Notes under the pieces: generated by a model
Database searches by the model: none
What the model saw: the letters and a program-made list of their open reading frames with translations, nothing else
What the model was told of the DNA's origin: nothing
Assembly (NCBI RefSeq): GCF_900184685.1
Contig: NZ_FXXL01000007.1
Span: forward strand, 1,984,001-2,048,000
Direction of reading: 5' to 3'
DNA: 64,000 bases
DNA from: Butyricimonas sp. Marseille-P3923
GTDB taxonomy: Bacteria; Bacteroidota; Bacteroidia; Bacteroidales; Marinifilaceae
Made by a program: the position numbers and the translations under genes
Shown: piece after piece, positions 60,133 through 64,000 of the stretch
How the letters are laid out: each line of letters begins with the position of its first letter
Numbering within the stretch: the stretch's first letter is position 1

Positions 60133-62637
60133 CTAGAAATTTAGATGTATCGAGAAATTTATGGCGAAATTATCCACTTTCTGTCCCGAACGGTCGCCCC
60201 GATGTGTCAATCGCCAGATGGCATCCACCCGGATCAGACGCAAGATATTTTCCACCCCGACACCCGCCTCGATATAAGGCTTGGACACGGACGACATACC
60301 TTCCGGGAACAATAGTATAGCCCGGGTATCGGATAAACTACCGTTGTTTTTATCGGACAACCGCCCCCACAACGCTTTCACCGTGACGACCTCACGCCAT
60401 TTCAACCGTTTCATCAACGGGATCTTGCTCAAGAAGAATCCCCTGAAATGATGTTCCCAGAATACCGCCGCCCACAGGTCGGACGCAAACTCGTAAAAAT
60501 TCATACACGAGAACGCATACGGGTCATAGAAATAGGTAGCGTTTCCCTCGTGCAATTTCAACAAAGGATAAGGCACTTTCCCGAAAATCTTTCCACCCGT
60601 AATCATAAAGTCACTATACCCGATAGGAGCAATATGCATGTCATGTTGCACGGATATTTCCGCCCGGTAATACTCGTAATCACTGTTCAGCACACCCTTC
60701 AAACCTGCCACGAGGTCAATACCCACGATCGGGAAATCCGACCCCATGGACACTTTGTCAAAATCCTGCCGCACCACGATCTCGTTCTTCGACAAACGGG
60801 TTCCCAAGCGGAATTGCGTAGTATGTATCTGGTTAAGTTCCTTCCCGTCCGGACGAATAAAATCAACGTATTTCGTCGGGTACATCTGACGATATTCCAG
60901 AGCGAAACTATTGGAAAATCCTTGCCACCATTCTTTCTCGTACCGGAAATCAAATTCATTAATCATCGTCAACTTCTCGTTATTCCCGCGGGAGAAAATC
61001 GAACTCAATATATTACCTGTCGTGAACGCGTTCTCGCTCGCGCCAAGTTGAAACACGTCATGCTTGCCACTCACGGTAAGTTTCGAGGTCGGTTGGTTAT
61101 TGAACATGTATTCCACGGTACCGCCTCCCTTGAATTTCTGGTCTTTCGTGCTGTACGCCCCGTAGCCCGAGAGTCGGATACGCTTACTGAAATCACTGGT
61201 TGTCTTTGCCCCCAGCTGGAAACGGTTTCCTTCCAGTTTATTAAAACTATATAGCTTATAGTAGGGTCCGAAACCCACGTATTTTGTGTTATAATACCCA
61301 AGGAATACCGTCTGGATCATGTCATATATATTCTGGTAGAGAGGAACATTTTTAATCGAATCCACCATACTATATATATTCTGTTCTTTTTCCGACAATT
61401 GGTAAGGTCGTACATTCTGCCAATAATTCTCGTCATTCTGGAGGACATTCTTATTTATAGTGACCTCGCTGTCCAGTTTCAAAATCTCGGACGGGATCGC
61501 TTCATTCACGGTCACGTTGGAATAGTCTATCTGCCGATGTCCCATGAACGAAATCAACTTGGAAGAATCCCGCATTTGCACGGTGAAGTCCGCCAATATC
61601 TTATCCTGTTTCAAGAACCAAGTCGAATCATTGATCAATTCATTCGTCGTTTCTATCGCCAGATCCTTAATCCAGTTCACGTTCAAACCTTTTATCATGC
61701 GCATCTGGGCAGACTCTAACGCCCAAGTCGTGGAGTCAATATTCACCTCCCCGTCAAACACGGGCGTAGATTTTCCCTTGGGATGAAAACGAATCTTGTA
61801 TATTTTTCTGCCTTCCTTTTGCAAGCTATCTACCAGAAAATACTTGTAATACAGCAAACCGTGATCACACAAGGGACTGACAAAATTCACTTCAAAAATA
61901 TTGATATAGTTATCGTACAAGTTCACGTTCACGTGTAAATGTCCCGTGAACTGAGCGAGACTATAATCCTCCTGAATTCCGGAAATTCGGCTCGCTTTCA
62001 CGATCTCCCGGGACAAACGGGGTGACCGCCGATAATAATAATCCGCCGAAGCCTCCGAAATCATCACGGGCAGATAAGCTTTTCCCGTGATCGCGGACGT
62101 ATCCATGTACTGGAAAATAAACCCGAAATTCTTCTGTAACTTTTTATTCTTGAACTGGGGTTTCAAGTTGGCCACATCCAATTCCATTTTCGTGTAGGTG
62201 GAGTAGCTGTAAGCCTCTTTTTCTGCCGGATTATTTCTTTTCTTGTTCTTTGAAATGTTGCGTAATATCGCGTGGGCGGGATTCTCTCCCGGTGTCACCT
62301 TCACTTCATCCAAACCGGTGACAATCGGAACCAGTTTAAAATCAATCGTGTTAAAAGCACCTTTATTGACCGGCTTCGTCTGTTTCTCGTATGACACGTA
62401 CGCTGCCATAAGTTCGCTCACGTTCTCCCGCGTTTCGAGATAGTAATTCCCGTCAAAATCCGTTGTCACGCCAATTGTCGTACCCACGAATAATAAGGTC
62501 ACCATAGGTAACGGCTCGCCCGTTTCCGCATCTGTCACGGTTCCCCTCACCTTTGTTGTCTGGGCGTTCAACACAGAAACCCATATCATCAAGAAAAATA
62601 ATAAACACAACTTTACACGTCCCATGAAATTATCCAT
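60133..62637 (-). CDS. DUF5686 outer-membrane protein with carboxypeptidase-regulatory domain
   Basis: An 834-residue protein. Signal peptide about 1-26 (RVKLCLLFFLMIWVSVLNAQ). A carboxypeptidase-regulatory sandwich (TTKVRGTVTDAETGEPLPMV) is followed by a DUF5686 region (YYRRSPRLSREIVKASRISG) and a C-terminal barrel ending FAINFSIHLNF. The family is widespread in Bacteroidota outer membranes; function unknown. The ATG giving MDNFMGRVK is used; a TTG four codons upstream lies in an AT-rich repeat. Confidence 0.82.
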   Translation of the reverse strand: MDNFMGRVKLCLLFFLMIWVSVLNAQTTKVRGTVTDAETGEPLPMVTLLFVGTTIGVTTDFDGNYYLETRENVSELMAAYVSYEKQTKPVNKGAFNTIDFKLVPIVTGLDEVKVTPGENPAHAILRNISKNKKRNNPAEKEAYSYSTYTKMELDVANLKPQFKNKKLQKNFGFIFQYMDTSAITGKAYLPVMISEASADYYYRRSPRLSREIVKASRISGIQEDYSLAQFTGHLHVNVNLYDNYINIFEVNFVSPLCDHGLLYYKYFLVDSLQKEGRKIYKIRFHPKGKSTPVFDGEVNIDSTTWALESAQMRMIKGLNVNWIKDLAIETTNELINDSTWFLKQDKILADFTVQMRDSSKLISFMGHRQIDYSNVTVNEAIPSEILKLDSEVTINKNVLQNDENYWQNVRPYQLSEKEQNIYSMVDSIKNVPLYQNIYDMIQTVFLGYYNTKYVGFGPYYKLYSFNKLEGNRFQLGAKTTSDFSKRIRLSGYGAYSTKDQKFKGGGTVEYMFNNQPTSKLTVSGKHDVFQLGASENAFTTGNILSSIFSRGNNEKLTMINEFDFRYEKEWWQGFSNSFALEYRQMYPTKYVDFIRPDGKELNQIHTTQFRLGTRLSKNEIVVRQDFDKVSMGSDFPIVGIDLVAGLKGVLNSDYEYYRAEISVQHDMHIAPIGYSDFMITGGKIFGKVPYPLLKLHEGNATYFYDPYAFSCMNFYEFASDLWAAVFWEHHFRGFFLSKIPLMKRLKWREVVTVKALWGRLSDKNNGSLSDTRAILLFPEGMSSVSKPYIEAGVGVENILRLIRVDAIWRLTHRGDRSGQKVDNFAINFSIHLNF

Positions 62638-62713
62638 TTTAAATTTCAAATTCTAAATTTTAAATTCAAACTGACTTCCGTTCAATCTAAAATTCAAAAT
62701 TTAAAATCAAATA
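62638..62713. repeat. Degenerate AT-rich intergenic repeat
   Basis: Alternating AAATTT/AAATTCAAA words such as TTTCAAATTCTAAATTTTAA and AATCTAAAATTCAAAATTTA resemble the gaps at 60090-60130 and 54380-54420. Confidence 0.5.
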
Positions 62714-63679
62714 TTATACCACTCCTTCGCGCAATATGTCATGTATGTGTACCATTCCTTTATAGTGATTCTCCCGATCTACCACCACCAACTGTGTGAT
62801 ACTATTTTTTTCCATCATCCGGTAAGCATTATAAGCCAACTCTTCCTCGGAAATCGTTTTGGGTGCTCCGGACATGATATCTCCCGCCGTCAAACCGTCG
62901 ACATCCTCGTACTTCTCCATCATCCGTCGCAAGTCCCCATCCGTGATAATTCCGAGCAAATGTTCTTCGTTGTCCACGATCGCCACGGCTCCCAGACGCC
63001 CTTTCGACATGGCTAGAATTACCGGACGTATTCCGGCTTCGCTCTTGATATTCGGTCGATTGCTACCATCATAAACGTCTGCAACCCGCGTATAAAGCCG
63101 TTTCCCAAGAGTCCCTCCCGGATGATATCTGGCAAAATCCCTACTAGAGAAACTTCTACATTCTATCAAACACATCGCTAATGCATCTCCCAGCACTAAC
63201 TGTGCCGTAGTTGAATTTGTGGGAGCTAAATTTAAAGGACAAGCCTCTTTTTCTACTTTGGCCTTTAATATATAGAGCGCATTTTTCGCCAGAAACGAGT
63301 CTGTATTGGACACCATCGCGACAATATTCTTGTTTCCGTTGTTACGGATCAGAGGAATCAATACTTTTATCTCCGGTGTATTTCCACTTTTGGACACGCA
63401 AATCACCACATCTTCCTCCCGAATCATTCCCAAATCTCCATGAATAGCATCCGCGGCATGCATAAATACCGCCGGAGTACCCGTGGAATTCATCGTTGCC
63501 ACGATTTTTGTCGCGATAATCGCACTCTTTCCTATCCCGGTAATGATGACACGCCCTTTACTTTCATAAATTAACTTAACGACAGCCTCAAAATCATCAT
63601 CTATGTAGTTTGCCAGATTTTGGATGGCTTCTGTCTCATCCTGAATTACTTTTCGCGCAAATGCTTTTATATCTACCAT
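62714..63679 (-). CDS. kdsD: KpsF/GutQ family D-arabinose 5-phosphate isomerase
   Basis: A 321-residue enzyme that makes arabinose 5-phosphate for Kdo, the core sugar of LPS. The SIS domain (about 1-190) has VIITGIGKSAIIATKIVATM and HAADAIHGDLGMI; two CBS domains follow (about 200-260, and 265-321, ITQLVVVDRENHYKGMVHIH). The Kdo-type rather than gut-type role is inferred from the linked lptB. Confidence 0.92.
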   Translation of the reverse strand: MVDIKAFARKVIQDETEAIQNLANYIDDDFEAVVKLIYESKGRVIITGIGKSAIIATKIVATMNSTGTPAVFMHAADAIHGDLGMIREEDVVICVSKSGNTPEIKVLIPLIRNNGNKNIVAMVSNTDSFLAKNALYILKAKVEKEACPLNLAPTNSTTAQLVLGDALAMCLIECRSFSSRDFARYHPGGTLGKRLYTRVADVYDGSNRPNIKSEAGIRPVILAMSKGRLGAVAIVDNEEHLLGIITDGDLRRMMEKYEDVDGLTAGDIMSGAPKTISEEELAYNAYRMMEKNSITQLVVVDRENHYKGMVHIHDILREGVV

Positions 63680-63777
63680 CTCTTTCGATTAAAATTATTC
63701 TATTTAACACCATGAACCAAGCAAAAAAAACAAAAAACTATTGTACTTATCATTTTTTGCTATAACTTTACTAGGGA

Positions 63778-63785
63778 CAAAAGTA
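63778..63785 (-). promoter_or_regulatory. -7 promoter element for kdsD
   Basis: On the minus strand TACTTTTG, about 100 bp upstream of the start codon. The -33 region is weak. It lies between the two copies of a 20-bp direct repeat (63748-63767 and 63784-63803), touching the second. Confidence 0.4.
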
Positions 63786-63842
63786 TCATTTTTTGTGATA
63801 GCTTAAAAACGAGTGGTGATAGATTTATTATTGAATATTTTG

Positions 63843-63872
63843 TTTGGAAAAACAAATTAAGTTATAAATTTG
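63843..63872 (+). promoter_or_regulatory. Promoter for recQ
   Basis: TTTG (63843-63846), 18 bp, then TAAATTTG (63865-63872). Transcription would start near 63879, 38 bases before the ATG. Confidence 0.75.
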
Positions 63873-63916
63873 CGCACCCGTCTAAAAACAGGGTGTGTGA
63901 AAATTTAAATAAAACA

Positions 63917-64000
63917 ATGGGATTGCAGATAGATTTACATGCTAAATTAAAAGAGTATTTCGGCTTTGATAGTTTCAAAGGGAATCAGGAGGAGATAATA
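63917..64000 (+). CDS. recQ: RecQ-family ATP-dependent DNA helicase, N-terminus (partial)
   Basis: The first 28 codons encode MGLQIDLHAKLKEYFGFDSF then KGNQEEII, the conserved opening of RecQ helicases (F-G-x-x-x-F-R/K-x-x-Q-x-x-x-I). The rest lies outside the window. It is divergent from kdsD. Confidence 0.75.
   Translation, partial: MGLQIDLHAKLKEYFGFDSFKGNQEEII

Overview
The window comes from a Bacteroidota genome, most likely order Bacteroidales. Odoribacteraceae such as Butyricimonas or Odoribacter is my best guess, but that is inference. The evidence is: a sigma/FecR/SusC/SusD locus; Mfa1/Mfa2-type fimbriae; the Bacteroidota forms of LptD, BamD and RNA polymerase omega; an Mpi-like master DNA invertase; few Shine-Dalgarno sequences; and repeated matches to the Bacteroides promoter (TTTG, about 19 bp, TAnnTTTG).

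Layout. 1-2611: end of a TetR-like regulator, a palindromic operator and an outer-membrane receptor. 2731-5271: a broken HxlR relic and two tandem membrane-anchored AraC regulators. 5684-14202: a fimbrial operon reading away from those regulators (DUF3575, DUF3868/OmpA-like, Mfa1 shaft, Mfa2 anchor, a minor subunit, a large tip protein). 14317-19355: tRNA-Lys, YigZ/IMPACT, dnaA, an MCE protein and a cell-wall amidase. 19472-26771: lptD, rlmB, an ABC-F ATPase and pruA. 26835-28064: the invertase and an HU-type protein. 28137-32381: pyrBI behind a likely attenuator, coaBC, rpoZ, bamD. 32733-33983: an alpha-oxoamine synthase. 34075-35733: a radical SAM enzyme paired with a Cys-rich membrane protein, plus a decayed second copy of the latter. 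36113-36973: an Rpn/PD-(D/E)XK nuclease. 37104-47268: a sigma/anti-sigma/SusC/SusD uptake operon with two surface lipoproteins. 47311-52127: a large propeller protein, hydE and a LysE exporter, with striking inverted repeats between them. 52223-55505: a fused acyltransferase, a DciA-like protein and recF. 55723-57481: a TPR protein and an EamA transporter. 57748-64000: trigger factor, tRNA-Leu, lptB, a DUF5686 protein, kdsD and the start of recQ.

Many genes serve the envelope: LPS export and Kdo supply (lptB, lptD, kdsD), outer-membrane assembly (bamD), lipid synthesis (alpha-oxoamine synthase, acyltransferase fusion), lipid transport (MCE), peptidoglycan remodelling (amidase), surface fimbriae and nutrient uptake. 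The least explained parts are the radical SAM/Cys-rich membrane protein pair with its relic, the 11-bp phased palindromic array after hydE, the inverted repeat enclosing the divergent promoters before hydE, and the terminator-bearing pyrBI leader with an overlapping small ORF.
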